Below, piece after piece: positions 5,340 through 5,410 of a stretch of 5,410 nt of DNA. The DNA lies in contig DATGEP010000072.1 of NCBI GenBank assembly GCA_035310125.1, forward strand, positions 1 through 5,410, given 5' to 3'. The position numbers and the translations under genes are program-made. The notes beneath the pieces are model-generated. The model was not told the DNA's origin. It made no database searches and saw only the letters and a program-made list of their open reading frames with translations. Origin of the DNA: DATGEP01 sp035310125 (GTDB lineage: Bacteria > Chloroflexota > Ktedonobacteria > Ktedonobacterales > JADMIN01). How positions within the stretch are numbered: position 1 is the stretch's first letter; each line of letters starts with the position of its first letter.

Positions 5340-5410
5340 CATACCTGACATGGCACCCGCACGGCTCATCTATCTAGCGCCAGCGTCCCGCTGTCTCGTG
5401 ACGGTTGCCG
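5340..5410. other. Non-coding right edge
   Basis: There are 71 nt after the Nudix stop. I see no coding signal, no T-rich terminator and no recognisable RNA gene; only a 5-bp stem (CAGCG/CGCTG, 5381-5393), too weak to call. Confidence 0.5.

Noticed and set aside
4674..5369. 231-codon minus-strand open frame opposite the Nudix gene
   Set aside because: The plus strand carries a perfect Nudix box; the antisense frame is its shadow, and it ends in the broken tnpB junction.
5381..5393. Short stem CAGCG/CGCTG after the Nudix gene as a terminator
   Set aside because: Only 5 bp with a 3-nt loop and no following T-run.
1..5410. CRISPR array, tRNA, rRNA or riboswitch
   Set aside because: I saw no regularly spaced repeats, no cloverleaf or rRNA-like segment, and no recognisable riboswitch core in the non-coding stretches (4377-4745, 5340-5410).

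Overview
This is a GC-rich, gene-dense bacterial chromosome segment. It has two ABC ATPases of the energy-coupling factor (ECF) type, a DUF2232-type membrane protein, a UbiB/ABC1-family atypical kinase, the decayed right end of an IS200/IS605-type (tnpB) element, and a Nudix hydrolase. The style of the TnpB tail, the ECF ATPase pair and the base composition would suit a Chloroflexota organism (Ktedonobacteria-like). That placement is inference from remembered family style, not from a marker gene.

Positions 1-4376 hold a tight minus-strand operon read from right to left: UbiB-family kinase (GTG at 4376), DUF2232 membrane protein (ATG at 2722), EcfA1-like ATPase (ATG at 1739) and EcfA2-like ATPase (GTG at 861, running off the left edge). 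Each junction overlaps, by 8, 4 and 4 nt, and each start has a good Shine-Dalgarno sequence, so the genes are probably co-transcribed and translationally coupled. The two ATPases would form the heterodimeric motor of an ECF importer. The membrane T component is not in the window and would be expected just beyond position 1. The DUF2232 protein sits where a substrate-binding S component could be. Coupling of a UbiB kinase to this cassette is the main biological puzzle here.

Positions 4377-4745 are intergenic. They carry the last ~50 codons of a tnpB gene (zinc-ribbon tail, minus strand, stop at 4520-4522). Two bases past the stop begins an imperfect hairpin with one bulged base (4495-4515), like the right-end hairpin of IS200/IS605 elements. 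The rest of the element is gone. The remnant lies immediately upstream of the ubiB operon, so it may have supplied promoter or RNA sequence.

Positions 4746-5339 (plus strand, divergent from the operon) encode a complete Nudix hydrolase of the ADP-ribose pyrophosphatase type. Positions 5340-5410 are non-coding as far as can be seen.

The less obvious signals are: loss of the Q-loop glutamine in the EcfA1-like ATPase; a repeat-rich ~15-residue insertion in the EcfA2-like ATPase; and, inside the 3' end of the DUF2232 gene, a perfect 9-bp GC hairpin directly beside a copy of a REP-like repeat core.
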